23,717 nucleotides of DNA from Actinomycetota bacterium (GTDB lineage Bacteria > Actinomycetota > Actinomycetes > Nanopelagicales > Nanopelagicaceae). The position numbers and the translations under genes were made by a program. The first letter of the stretch is position 1; each line of letters begins with the position of its first letter. Shown one piece after another: positions 1 through 7,746 of the stretch. Location: the NCBI GenBank assembly GCA_016870855.1, contig VGAF01000008.1, forward strand, positions 1 to 23,717, read 5' to 3'. The notes beneath the pieces were generated by a model. That model did not search any database. It saw only the letters and a list, made by a program, of their open reading frames with translations, and was not told the DNA's origin.

Positions 1-2
1 AC

Positions 3-863
3 GGTAGTAACAGCATTAGAATTAGGGACACATGGTTGCGCAATTCAAAATTTCCCAGTCGAGTACGCCATTACCTGGGATTTGAACGTGGCGATTACGG
101 GGTCGCAAACGCATACAACGTAGATCCATTTATGAGTTTTGGCATGAGCGCAGATGGGTTAACTCTCTTTGCAACTACCCATTCTGACAACACAGTATCT
201 GCGGTTCGGAATTGGAACGCGGCCGCTTCTCTTGCAAAAGAAGAATTCTTAATAGCCATAGCTGATGATTTAGTCCCGTGCAAAGACTGGGATATTAAGC
301 TCGACGATATCTTAAGTGGGCAATTGGGAAAGCCACGCATACTTACCTTTACTGATGACCGTTGCATTTCGTTAAGGACTCTTGGTGCGGATACTTTGCT
401 TCCTAGACATCCTGGAATTACCCGAGAGGCTTACGTGGAGTTCGGGTTTCTGTTTTCTCCCGATTATGAGTCGGTTGGACCAGACCTTGAAGTTCTAATT
501 GAATCTCTCAATAGAGGCTGGCTTATTGACGCAAGATCAATAAAGTTTCACCACAGTTTCAATCAGGTAATTGACTCAAATAGTGACTTGGTTTGTGGAT
601 GTGCTGGCGAATCAATTGATACCACGCGAGGAGCATCTCAAAAAATGATTCACCGAGACTCAATCAAAGCGAAGAAACTTCTAAAAGAGCGTTGGGGTGG
701 CGCTTGGATGATGGTAGCAAAATTAGCTTGTGCAAACAGATTTGCCGATTTTATTTATGCCTCAATGAGAATGGATACAAAGAACCGCCCGACGACCCTT
801 CTGGCTTTGTTCAATTACTATTTCTGGATTTCAGGAGCGAAAAGGCGTCTAATTAACAAGTGA
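3..863 (+). CDS. Glycosyltransferase (GT-A fold, family 2-like), 5'-truncated
   Basis: Probably transfers a sugar to a surface glycan or glycolipid; donor and acceptor cannot be read from sequence. The reading frame is open to the left edge of the window, so the N-terminus is most likely missing. A TTG at 36 is the first possible start inside the window, but residues before it (SNSIRIRDTWLRNS) read like the usual N-terminal helix of such enzymes. Counting from TTG 36, the stretch NWNAAASLAKEEFLIAIADD (residues 59-78) matches the N-rich helix and the Asp-Asp (77-78) that binds metal and nucleotide sugar in GT-A enzymes, followed by a Trp-Asp at 85-86. A late His pair (FHHSF) may be the C-terminal metal ligand. 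It ends 24 bp before the convergent menF stop. It looks somewhat richer in A+T than the genes to its right, as is common for surface-polysaccharide genes, though this was judged only by eye. Family-level call only. Confidence 0.6.
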   Translation, partial: GSNSIRIRDTWLRNSKFPSRVRHYLGFERGDYGVANAYNVDPFMSFGMSADGLTLFATTHSDNTVSAVRNWNAAASLAKEEFLIAIADDLVPCKDWDIKLDDILSGQLGKPRILTFTDDRCISLRTLGADTLLPRHPGITREAYVEFGFLFSPDYESVGPDLEVLIESLNRGWLIDARSIKFHHSFNQVIDSNSDLVCGCAGESIDTTRGASQKMIHRDSIKAKKLLKERWGGAWMMVAKLACANRFADFIYASMRMDTKNRPTTLLALFNYYFWISGAKRRLINK

Positions 864-887
864 TGATGCTAAGTTTATGTTTTGCAA

Positions 888-2141
888 TCAATCAGAATGG
901 CTATTGGTCAAATTCAAGATTGCACTCTTAACTGCAAGCATTTTTGCCTGGCTTTCAGCGTATTCACGCTCGGGATCGGAGCCAGCGACAATTCCGCAGC
1001 CCGCATAGATTCGAATTGATTTACCGTCGTTTCCGATTTGGCCACAACGAAGTGCAATACCCAGTTCACCGTCGCCATTTGCATCAATCCAACCGATTGG
1101 GCCGGCGTAGCGACCGCGCGAGATACCTTCAATCTCATCGATTGCGCGCTTTGCGATTTCAGTCGGGGTTCCACAGACAGCGGCCGAGGGATGAAGTCTT
1201 GAAACCAGATCAAAGATATCGGCCGGGGATGAGTTATCACTAAGCACACCGGTCACATCGGTAGCAAGGTGCATGACATTTGAAAGGTGAAGTACAAATG
1301 GTGATTCGGGAACATTTGTAGATGAGCAAAGTGGCGCAAGGGAATCGGCGACCGAGCGAACTGCGTATTCATGTTCCTCTAAATCTTTTGATGATCTAGC
1401 GAGTGAAGCAGCGAGCGCAAGATCTCTTTGATCATCTCCAGTTTTACGGATTGTGCCGGCGAGAATTCTTGAAGTAACTAGAGACTTACTTAGCCTTACC
1501 AAGAGTTCTGGGGTTGCACCGATTAGGTCGGAATTGGAATAGACCCAAGTCGATGGATATTCATTGGCAAGTTCTTTAAGAAGGTTTCTTGTATTAATTG
1601 GTGAATCGAATGTGGCGCTAGCAAATCTTGCGAGCACCACCTTTTCTAATTGATTCTCCTTTATCTTCTCGACAGCTCGCGCCACTCGGTCCTGCCAGAC
1701 ATCACCGTTGCTCCCACTCCAACTTAAGTTAAGTGGGCTCTTTTCAATGCTTGCTTTTTGTAACGCAGGTTGTGGGCTCGCTCCTATCCAAGTAATCCAG
1801 GATTTTCCGTTACGTTGGCCGATAACAACTTTAGGGATAACAAGGATTGATTCTTCGGCTGGGTCAAATGAGAAGGACGTAAAGAGAATCGGGCCAGTTC
1901 CAGTGCCGTGGACATTGTTATGAATATCTAGCGTGCTGATTTCCTTGCGCCACCATTTCCTTGCTTCAGCAAAGCGATTTGTTCCGGTTACAACTTGGCG
2001 CTTATAGATTCCAATTCCTAATAGACCATCACCGCCACGGACCCAAGAAGTGAGATCTTGGCTATCAGCAAATTCAGGAATAGCGATATCGAGGAGGGAT
2101 GGGTGTTCACCCAATAGCTCTGTTGTGATTGGGATATGCAT
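888..2141 (-). CDS. menF: Isochorismate synthase (menaquinone pathway)
   Basis: Converts chorismate to isochorismate, the first committed step of menaquinone synthesis, in the cytoplasm. The 417-aa protein has the full chorismate-binding domain in its C-terminal two thirds: LEKVVLAR with Lys167 in the place of the water-activating Lys of EntC (K147), GATPE with Glu212 in the place of the general acid (E197 of EntC), the EEHEYAV segment, HPSAAVCGTP (317-326) and the C-terminal AGCGIVAGSDPEREY (380-394) carrying metal-binding acidic residues. Entry with a Lys in KVVLAR indicates isochorismate rather than anthranilate or salicylate chemistry. ATG at 2139-2141 is preceded by GAGG four bases upstream on the minus strand. 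It diverges from menG, and no siderophore genes are nearby, so MenF is preferred over EntC/DhbC. Confidence 0.9.
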   Translation of the reverse strand: MHIPITTELLGEHPSLLDIAIPEFADSQDLTSWVRGGDGLLGIGIYKRQVVTGTNRFAEARKWWRKEISTLDIHNNVHGTGTGPILFTSFSFDPAEESILVIPKVVIGQRNGKSWITWIGASPQPALQKASIEKSPLNLSWSGSNGDVWQDRVARAVEKIKENQLEKVVLARFASATFDSPINTRNLLKELANEYPSTWVYSNSDLIGATPELLVRLSKSLVTSRILAGTIRKTGDDQRDLALAASLARSSKDLEEHEYAVRSVADSLAPLCSSTNVPESPFVLHLSNVMHLATDVTGVLSDNSSPADIFDLVSRLHPSAAVCGTPTEIAKRAIDEIEGISRGRYAGPIGWIDANGDGELGIALRCGQIGNDGKSIRIYAGCGIVAGSDPEREYAESQAKMLAVKSAILNLTNSHSD

Positions 2142-2192
2142 GGACCTCGCCTCGACTTGTGAAGGTAGCGTACCGCTCGGGATGATGAGCCG
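2142..2192. promoter_or_regulatory. Divergent menF/menG intergenic region
   Basis: These 51 bp are the only gap between the oppositely oriented menF and menG, so promoters for both must lie here or run into the genes. On the plus strand a TTGTGA at 2157-2162 and a GATGAT at 2181-2186 are spaced 18 bp and would put the transcript start close to the menG GTG, giving a nearly leaderless mRNA. The match to consensus is weak and the assignment is tentative. On the minus strand the menF ribosome site GAGG lies next to its ATG. Confidence 0.35.
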
Positions 2193-2888
2193 GTGAGTCG
2201 AGCAGATTTAGGCAAAGATCCTGAAGCGGTCGCAACGATGTTTGACGCCGTTGCGCGGCGCTATGACCTAGTTAATGATCTGTTGAGTTTGGGTCGAACC
2301 AAAGCTTGGCGTAAGAAAGTTGTGAAGATAATCAAGCCAAGTTCGGGAATGAAAATTCTAGATATTGCTGCCGGCCCGGGTTCATCAAGTGAGCCGTTAC
2401 ATAAAGCTGGCGCTGATGTCATATCTCTAGATTTTTCAGATGGGATGTTGGAACAAGGAAGGAAAGCTCGTCCATATTTAAAGTTTATTAAGGGCGATGC
2501 GTTGAAGTTACCTTTTGGAGATAACGAATTTGATGTTACGACGATTTCTTTCGGATTGAGAAATACCAAAGATTATGAAGCGGCTCTTCGAGAAGCTTTA
2601 CGGGTTACTAAAGAAGGTGGCCGGATGGTCATCGTGGAGTTTTCGACTCCTTCTGGTTCACTCTTTCGAAAGATCTATATGAACTATTTGATGAAGTCAC
2701 TTCCAAAGATTGCGCGGAAGACCTCATCAAATCCAGTTGCATATGAATATCTAGCAGAATCGATCCGCGCATGGCCAGATCAGGGCAAGCTGGCTCGAAA
2801 AATGATTGCTAATGGCTGGAAAGACCCCACCTGGATCAACCTCACCGGGGGCGTTGTGGCAGTTCACACAGGCACTAAGCGCTCCTAA
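2193..2888 (+). CDS. menG: Demethylmenaquinone methyltransferase
   Basis: SAM-dependent C-methylation of demethylmenaquinone, the last step of menaquinone synthesis, probably at the inner face of the membrane. The 231-aa protein carries the UbiE/MenG signature: FDAVARRYDLVNDLLSLG at the N-terminus, SAM motif I LDIAAGPG (56-63, where most relatives have ACGTG), an acidic Asp80 at the end of strand 2, GDALKLPF (101-108), SFGLRN (119-124) and a long C-terminal region with YEYLAESI. Start is GTG at 2193, giving the family's usual N-terminal length. It points toward the nuo operon and stops 39 bp before nuoA, so it may be co-transcribed with it. In an actinobacterium with menaquinone as the quinone, MenG rather than ubiquinone UbiE is the right reading. 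Confidence 0.93.
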   Translation: MSRADLGKDPEAVATMFDAVARRYDLVNDLLSLGRTKAWRKKVVKIIKPSSGMKILDIAAGPGSSSEPLHKAGADVISLDFSDGMLEQGRKARPYLKFIKGDALKLPFGDNEFDVTTISFGLRNTKDYEAALREALRVTKEGGRMVIVEFSTPSGSLFRKIYMNYLMKSLPKIARKTSSNPVAYEYLAESIRAWPDQGKLARKMIANGWKDPTWINLTGGVVAVHTGTKRS

Positions 2889-2927
2889 TTTCGCCCCTTT
2901 TATCGGGCTCACTTAGGATTACATGTT

Positions 2928-3287
2928 GTGAATCCCTATATCCCGATTATCGTAATTGGAGCTATCGGCTTCGGATTCGCAGCATTTTCAGTCGTCGCAG
3001 GAGCGCTAGCAGGGCCACAGAGATATAACCGCGCCAAGTTAGATGCTTATGAGTGCGGTATCGAACCGAGCCCCCAGGCTCAAGGCGGCGGTAGGTTCCC
3101 GATTAAATACTTCTTAACTGCGATGCTCTTTATTATCTTTGATATCGAAATCGTCTTCTTATATCCATGGGCAGTTGCTTACGATCAGTTAGGTCTATTT
3201 GGTCTAGTTGAGATGATGATCTTCATCCTCACAGTATTTGTTGCATATATATATGTATGGCGCCGTGGCGGATTGGAGTGGGATTAA
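2928..3287 (+). CDS. nuoA: NADH-quinone oxidoreductase subunit A
   Basis: Small membrane subunit of complex I at the junction of the quinone site and the membrane arm. The 119-aa protein has three predicted membrane helices (about residues 5-28, 60-82 and 90-110) with the conserved loop YECGIEPSPQA (41-51) between helices 1 and 2 and the FDIEIVFLYPWA segment (71-82), which holds the acidic residues typical of the family. The start is GTG 2928, with AGGA at 2915-2918 nine bases upstream; an ATG at 2923 is out of frame. The same TAGGAT (2914-2919) could instead be a -10 box of a leaderless transcript; the sequence alone does not settle this. First gene of the nuo operon; its TAA shares one base with the nuoB ATG. 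Confidence 0.96.
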   Translation: MNPYIPIIVIGAIGFGFAAFSVVAGALAGPQRYNRAKLDAYECGIEPSPQAQGGGRFPIKYFLTAMLFIIFDIEIVFLYPWAVAYDQLGLFGLVEMMIFILTVFVAYIYVWRRGGLEWD

Positions 3288-3850
3288 TGGGTCTAGAAGA
3301 GAAACTCCCCTCTGGTTTTCTACTAACAACGGTAGAGAAGCTCGCTTCTTATATGCGCCGCAACTCTTTATGGCCAGCAACTTTCGGTCTTGCTTGTTGT
3401 GCAATTGAGATGATGGCGATTGGCTCAGCCCAAAAGTACGACATCTCTCGCTTTGGAATGGAAGTCTTCCGCGCCTCACCACGTCAGGCAGATTTGATGA
3501 TCGTCGCAGGTCGCGTCTCCCAGAAGATGGCGCCGGTCGTGCGCCAGATTTATGATCAAATGGTCGAACCAAAATGGGTGCTATCGATGGGCGCATGCGC
3601 ATCATCAGGTGGAATGTTTAATAACTATGCGATTGTTCAAGGCGTCGATCACATAATTCCAGTTGATATTTATCTACCGGGTTGCCCACCACGTCCTGAG
3701 ATGTTGATGGATGCGATTATCAAACTTCATGAACAGATTAAGGATGAGAAGCTTGGCGTTAATCGCAAGAAGGTAATTGCGGAGGTTGAAAAGGCTGCTC
3801 TAGCTTCACTTCCAACCCATCAAATCCCAGTCTTTGGAAAGGCTGAGTGA
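3287..3850 (+). CDS. nuoB: NADH-quinone oxidoreductase subunit B (cluster N2)
   Basis: Holds Fe-S cluster N2, the last electron carrier before menaquinone. The 187-aa protein shows the N2 ligands: tandem Cys37-Cys38 in FGLACCAIEMM, Cys104 in SMGACASSGGM and Cys133 in YLPGCPPRPEM. The ATG at 3287 is chosen although the frame is open to an ATG at 3257: the extra ten residues would be read inside the end of nuoA, and GGAG at 3275-3278 sits at the right distance for 3287. The start overlaps the nuoA stop by one base (TAATG), pointing to translational coupling. The C-terminal tail after residue 150 is Lys/Glu rich, as in actinobacterial relatives. Confidence 0.96.
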   Translation: MGLEEKLPSGFLLTTVEKLASYMRRNSLWPATFGLACCAIEMMAIGSAQKYDISRFGMEVFRASPRQADLMIVAGRVSQKMAPVVRQIYDQMVEPKWVLSMGACASSGGMFNNYAIVQGVDHIIPVDIYLPGCPPRPEMLMDAIIKLHEQIKDEKLGVNRKKVIAEVEKAALASLPTHQIPVFGKAE

Positions 3851-4488
3851 TGAGCGAAGATTTCGATAAGGGCATGTTCGGTGTTAGCGGCACCGGAGAT
3901 ACCTCAGGCTACGGCGGATTAGTACGCCAGCAAGTAAACGCGGGTTCATCCCAGCGCCCATACGGCTCTTATTTTGATGATGTTGCTGATGAATTGGAGC
4001 GCGCTTATCCAGAATTTAGCGATGCGATTGAGAGAGTTATTGTCGATCGCGGCGAATTGACGCTTCATGTCAAGCGCGAGAAGTTGGTAGAAGTCGCGCT
4101 CGTGCTTCGCGATAAGTTGCTATTTGAAGTATGTCTTGGAGTAAATGGCGTTCACTATCCCGAAGATAAAGGGCGTGAATTGCATGCGGTCTATCCACTT
4201 CTATCGATGACAAATAATCGCCGGATCCGACTTGAAGTTTCAGTTCCAGATGGCGATGCACATATTCCATCTTTAGTTGAAGTTTGGGCAGGAAATAATT
4301 GGCATGAGCGCGAGACCTATGACATGTTCGGAATCATCTTCGATGGCCATCCAGCGTTAACCCGAATCTTGATGCCAGATGATTGGCCCGGCCACCCACA
4401 ACGTAAGGATTATCCGCTCGGTGGAATTCCAGTCGAATATATCGGCGCAACTGTTCCAGCTCCTGATGAGAGGAGGTCGTACCGATGA
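3850..4488 (+). CDS. nuoC: NADH-quinone oxidoreductase subunit C
   Basis: The 30-kDa hydrophilic subunit of the peripheral arm, packing against NuoB and NuoD. The 212-aa protein carries the family signature WHERETYDMFGIIFDGHP followed by LTRILMPDDWPGHPQRKDYP near the C-terminus. The N-terminal 40 residues are Gly/Ser rich and look disordered, an extension seen in actinobacterial NuoC. A GTG at 3847 directly precedes the ATG at 3850; ATG is preferred because it gives the TGATG overlap used elsewhere in this operon. NuoC is separate from NuoD here and not fused as in Escherichia coli. Its stop overlaps the nuoD start by four bases. Confidence 0.95.
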   Translation: MSEDFDKGMFGVSGTGDTSGYGGLVRQQVNAGSSQRPYGSYFDDVADELERAYPEFSDAIERVIVDRGELTLHVKREKLVEVALVLRDKLLFEVCLGVNGVHYPEDKGRELHAVYPLLSMTNNRRIRLEVSVPDGDAHIPSLVEVWAGNNWHERETYDMFGIIFDGHPALTRILMPDDWPGHPQRKDYPLGGIPVEYIGATVPAPDERRSYR

Positions 4489-5813
4489 GCACATTCGCAT
4501 CTTCACGCGAAACAACTGAAGGTCGCATCTACTCTGTTACTGGTGGTGATTGGGATGAGGTAGCGCGCGAAATCGGTAGCGCTAAAGAAGAGCGCGTGAT
4601 CGTGAATATGGGGCCACAACACCCATCTACCCATGGCGTTCTTCGCCTTATGTTGGAGCTTGAGGGCGAGACGATTACCGAACTTCGCTGTGGAATCGGC
4701 TATTTACATACGGGAATCGAGAAGAACACTGAGTTCCGCACTTGGACCCAAGGCGTAACTTTTGTAACACGTATGGATTATCTCTCGCCGTTGTTTAACG
4801 AGACTGCGTATTGCCTAGCCGTTGAGAAGCTTTTGAATATCACTAATGAAGTACCAGAGCGCGCCAGCGTCATTCGCGTGTTGATGATGGAGTTAAATCG
4901 AATCTCCTCACATATGGTCGCACTTGGAACTGGCGCACTTGAACTTGGTGCGATGGCGCCGATGTTCTTTGCCTTTAGAGAGCGCGAGCGCGTTCTAGAT
5001 ATCTTTGAGATGGTCTCGGGCCTTCGAATGAATATGGCTTATGTGCGCCCAGGTGGAGTCGCGCAAGACCTACCTTCAGATGCACTTTCCAAGATCCGCG
5101 AACTAGTTAAGGATCTACGTAAGAACTTCAAAGATAACGAGACGCTTCTTGTCGGAAATACGATCTGGATGAAGCGCACTAAAGATGTGGGTTATCTAGA
5201 TCTCGCCGGATGTATCACTCTCGGCGTTACCGGTCCGGTACTTCGCGCAGCAGGAATGCCCTGGGATCTCCGCAAGACTGAGCCATATTGCGGCTATGAG
5301 GATTACAAGTTTGATGTCATAACCGCAGATACATGCGATGTTTATGGTCGCTTCTTGATAAGGATGCAAGAGTTTGAGCAATCACTTCGAATCATCGAGC
5401 AGGCTTGTGACAAGCTAGAGAAACTTGAAGGCGCTCCAGTAATGGTCGCTGATAAGAAGATTGCTTGGCCAGCACAGCTCGCACTTGGTGGCGATGGTTT
5501 AGGTAATTCACTAGAACATATCCGCCAGATCATGGGCACCTCGATGGAGGCGTTAATCCATCACTTCAAGATCGTCACCGAAGGTTTCCGCGTCCCAGCC
5601 GGCCAGGTTTATGTACCGATTGAATCTCCTCGCGGTGAGCTCGGCGCTTACTTGGTCTCCGATGGTGGAACTCGTCCATATCGCGTTCACTTCCGCACCC
5701 CTTCATTTAGCAATCTGCAAGCAACAAGTGCGATGTGTGAGGGATCTTTAATCGCTGACATCGTCGGCGCAGTTGCCTCTATCGATCCAGTTATGGGAGA
5801 TGTTGATCGCTGA
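4485..5813 (+). CDS. nuoD: NADH-quinone oxidoreductase subunit D (quinone site)
   Basis: The 49-kDa subunit, derived from the large subunit of NiFe hydrogenases, which forms the quinone-binding cavity with NuoB and NuoH. The 442-aa protein contains MGPQHPSTHG with His50 at the place of Thermus His38 and TRMDYLSP with Tyr99 at the place of Tyr87, the pair that holds the quinone head group; the spacing between them is the same as in Thermus. The C-terminal GELGAYLVSDGG and YRVHFRTPSF segments are also present. ATG 4485 overlaps the nuoC stop (ATGA) and is preceded by a strong ribosome site AGGAGGT at 4471-4477, the best in the operon. Confidence 0.97.
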   Translation: MSTFASSRETTEGRIYSVTGGDWDEVAREIGSAKEERVIVNMGPQHPSTHGVLRLMLELEGETITELRCGIGYLHTGIEKNTEFRTWTQGVTFVTRMDYLSPLFNETAYCLAVEKLLNITNEVPERASVIRVLMMELNRISSHMVALGTGALELGAMAPMFFAFRERERVLDIFEMVSGLRMNMAYVRPGGVAQDLPSDALSKIRELVKDLRKNFKDNETLLVGNTIWMKRTKDVGYLDLAGCITLGVTGPVLRAAGMPWDLRKTEPYCGYEDYKFDVITADTCDVYGRFLIRMQEFEQSLRIIEQACDKLEKLEGAPVMVADKKIAWPAQLALGGDGLGNSLEHIRQIMGTSMEALIHHFKIVTEGFRVPAGQVYVPIESPRGELGAYLVSDGGTRPYRVHFRTPSFSNLQATSAMCEGSLIADIVGAVASIDPVMGDVDR

Positions 5814-6451
5814 TGTCACTAAAAAATGATGATGCTTTGATCGATTCGATCATCAAGCGCTACCCACGTTCTCGTTCGGCAATCATGCCGTTGTTGCATC
5901 TTGCCCAAGCGCGCGATGGATATGTAACTCCAGAATCAATCGAGGTAATCGCTGAGAAGTTAAGCCTTGAAACGGCTGAAGTTAGCGCCGTTGCTACTTT
6001 CTATACCCAATATAAGAGAAAGCCAGTTGGCGAGTATCACGTCGGTGTTTGTACCAATACTCTGTGCGCGGTTATGGGCGGAGATGCAATCTACGAATCA
6101 ATCTTGGAGCACCTAAGTATTGATAATGATGAAGTCACATCGGATGGCAAAGTTTCAGTAGAACATATCGAGTGCAACGCGGCTTGTGATTATGCCCCGG
6201 TAGTTATGGTGAATTGGGAGTTCTATGACAACCAAACCGTGGCAAGCACGAAGGATCTAGTTGATGCATGTCGCGCTGGAAATCCACCCGCTCCAACTCG
6301 CGGCCCAAATAAGTTGCCGACCTGGAAAGAGAATTCTGAAGTTCTTGCTGGAGTTAATGATGGCCGCGCCAATGAAGGTGTTCAGGCTGGTGAACCAACT
6401 CTGCTTGGTTTGAAGATCGCTAAAGAAGGCGGGAAAAAATGTCTAAATTGA
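5813..6451 (+). CDS. nuoE: NADH-quinone oxidoreductase subunit E (cluster N1a)
   Basis: The 24-kDa thioredoxin-like subunit with the [2Fe-2S] cluster N1a, part of the NADH-oxidising tip with NuoF and NuoG. Ligands are Cys80 and Cys85 (VCTNTLC) and Cys121 and Cys125 (CNAAC). The helical N-terminal domain (residues 1-70) is intact. At 212 aa it is longer than the E. coli protein (about 166 aa) because of a hydrophilic tail after residue 150 (PPAPTRGPNKLPTW and beyond), a pattern known from actinobacterial NuoE. The last 13 bases overlap the start of nuoF in another frame, the longest overlap in the operon; the stop TGA (6449-6451) lies inside nuoF. Confidence 0.96.
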   Translation: MSLKNDDALIDSIIKRYPRSRSAIMPLLHLAQARDGYVTPESIEVIAEKLSLETAEVSAVATFYTQYKRKPVGEYHVGVCTNTLCAVMGGDAIYESILEHLSIDNDEVTSDGKVSVEHIECNAACDYAPVVMVNWEFYDNQTVASTKDLVDACRAGNPPAPTRGPNKLPTWKENSEVLAGVNDGRANEGVQAGEPTLLGLKIAKEGGKKCLN

Positions 6452-7746
6452 CGCCGGTTCTCTCAGCTTTCTGGGATCAGAAAGATAGCTTCACCATCGA
6501 GGGCTACAAGCGAAATGGTGGCTATAAGGCGGTAGAAAAAGCTTTAGCAATCTCACCAGATGATGTCATCAAAACCGTTAAGGATTCTGGGCTACGTGGT
6601 CGTGGTGGCGCGGGCTTCCCAACCGGAATGAAGTGGGGCTTTATCCCGCAGGGCGATAACAAAGAGCATTACTTCGTTGTTAACGCTGATGAATCAGAGC
6701 CGGGAACCTGCAAAGACACTCCGCTCTTGATGGCGAACCCTCATGTTTTGATTGAAGGAATCATCATCGGTTCTTATGCGATTCGCGCAAACTATGCATT
6801 TATCTATATCCGAGGTGAGATCGCACATGTCGTCCGTCGTGTACAGCAAGCAATAGAGGATGCTTACAAGGCAGGTCTTCTTGGAAAGAACATCCTTGGT
6901 AAAGGTTTTGATCTTGAGTTAGTGCTTCATATTGGCGCAGGTGCTTACATCTGTGGTGAAGAGACTGCTCTACTTGATTCACTTGAGGGCTTCCGCGGCC
7001 AACCAAGACTTCGTCCACCATTCCCAGCAATTGCTGGTCTGTATGCGCGTCCAACTGTTGTAAATAACGTTGAATCAGTCGCCTCAGTTCCATCGATTAT
7101 CAATAACGGCGTTGAATGGTTTGCTTCGATGGGCACCGAGAAGAGCAAGGGTTACACCCTCTACTCACTCTCTGGCCATGTGAAAAACCCTGGTCAATTC
7201 GAAGCGCCACTTGGAATTACTTTGAGAGAGCTAATCGATTTGGCGGGTGGAATGCGAAGCGGCCATAAGCTCAAGTTCTGGACCCCAGGTGGATCATCTA
7301 CCCCACTATTTACCGATGCTCATCTTGATACGCCACTTGATTATGAAGGTGTTGCTGCCGCAGGTTCGATGCTCGGCACTAAAGCGCTCCAAATCTTCGA
7401 TGAGACGGTATGCGTAGTTCGCGCAGTACTTCGTTGGACTGAGTTTTATAAGCATGAATCATGCGGAAAGTGCACGCCTTGCCGCGAAGGAACTTGGTGG
7501 TTAGTTCAGATTCTTGAAGATCTAGAAAGTGGAAAGGGTGAAGCAGCCGATTTAGATAAGTTATTAGATCTATGTGACAACATCGCAGGTCGTTCATTCT
7601 GCGCACTAGCCGATGGCGCCGCAGCGCCGATTATTTCTTCATTGAAGTACTTCCGCGAAGAGTATCTAGAGCATCTCCGTACCGGTGGTTGCCCATTTGA
7701 TCCAGCGAAGTCGACGGTATTTGAGTTAGCGGGAAGTGAGCGATGA
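6439..7746 (+). CDS. nuoF: NADH-quinone oxidoreductase subunit F (NADH/FMN, cluster N3)
   Basis: Binds NADH and FMN and passes electrons to [4Fe-4S] cluster N3. In the 435-aa protein the flavin/NADH fold is marked by GLRGRGGAGFPTG (51-63), NADESEPGTCKD (82-93) and GAYICGEETALLDSLEG (168-184). Cluster N3 ligands are Cys342, Cys345, Cys348 (SCGKCTPCREG) and Cys388 (SFCAL). The start ATG 6439 lies inside the end of nuoE with GAAGGCGGG upstream as a ribosome site. The stop overlaps the nuoG start by four bases. Length and motifs are normal for the family. Confidence 0.97.
   Translation: MSKLTPVLSAFWDQKDSFTIEGYKRNGGYKAVEKALAISPDDVIKTVKDSGLRGRGGAGFPTGMKWGFIPQGDNKEHYFVVNADESEPGTCKDTPLLMANPHVLIEGIIIGSYAIRANYAFIYIRGEIAHVVRRVQQAIEDAYKAGLLGKNILGKGFDLELVLHIGAGAYICGEETALLDSLEGFRGQPRLRPPFPAIAGLYARPTVVNNVESVASVPSIINNGVEWFASMGTEKSKGYTLYSLSGHVKNPGQFEAPLGITLRELIDLAGGMRSGHKLKFWTPGGSSTPLFTDAHLDTPLDYEGVAAAGSMLGTKALQIFDETVCVVRAVLRWTEFYKHESCGKCTPCREGTWWLVQILEDLESGKGEAADLDKLLDLCDNIAGRSFCALADGAAAPIISSLKYFREEYLEHLRTGGCPFDPAKSTVFELAGSER

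Noticed and set aside
944..1243. 99-codon plus-strand frame opposite menF
   Set aside because: It is Arg/His rich, has no known motif and is the shadow of a clear menF frame.
2893..2908. GCCC/GGGC hairpin between menG and nuoA as a terminator
   Set aside because: Only four pairs and no T run after it; too weak to call.
3244..3255. AT-dinucleotide run
   Set aside because: It is short and encodes a normal Tyr-Ile-Tyr stretch at the end of the last NuoA helix.
3257..3286. Upstream ATG that would lengthen NuoB by ten residues
   Set aside because: The extra codons lie inside nuoA and have no family match; the ATG at 3287 has a ribosome site and the overlap typical for this operon.
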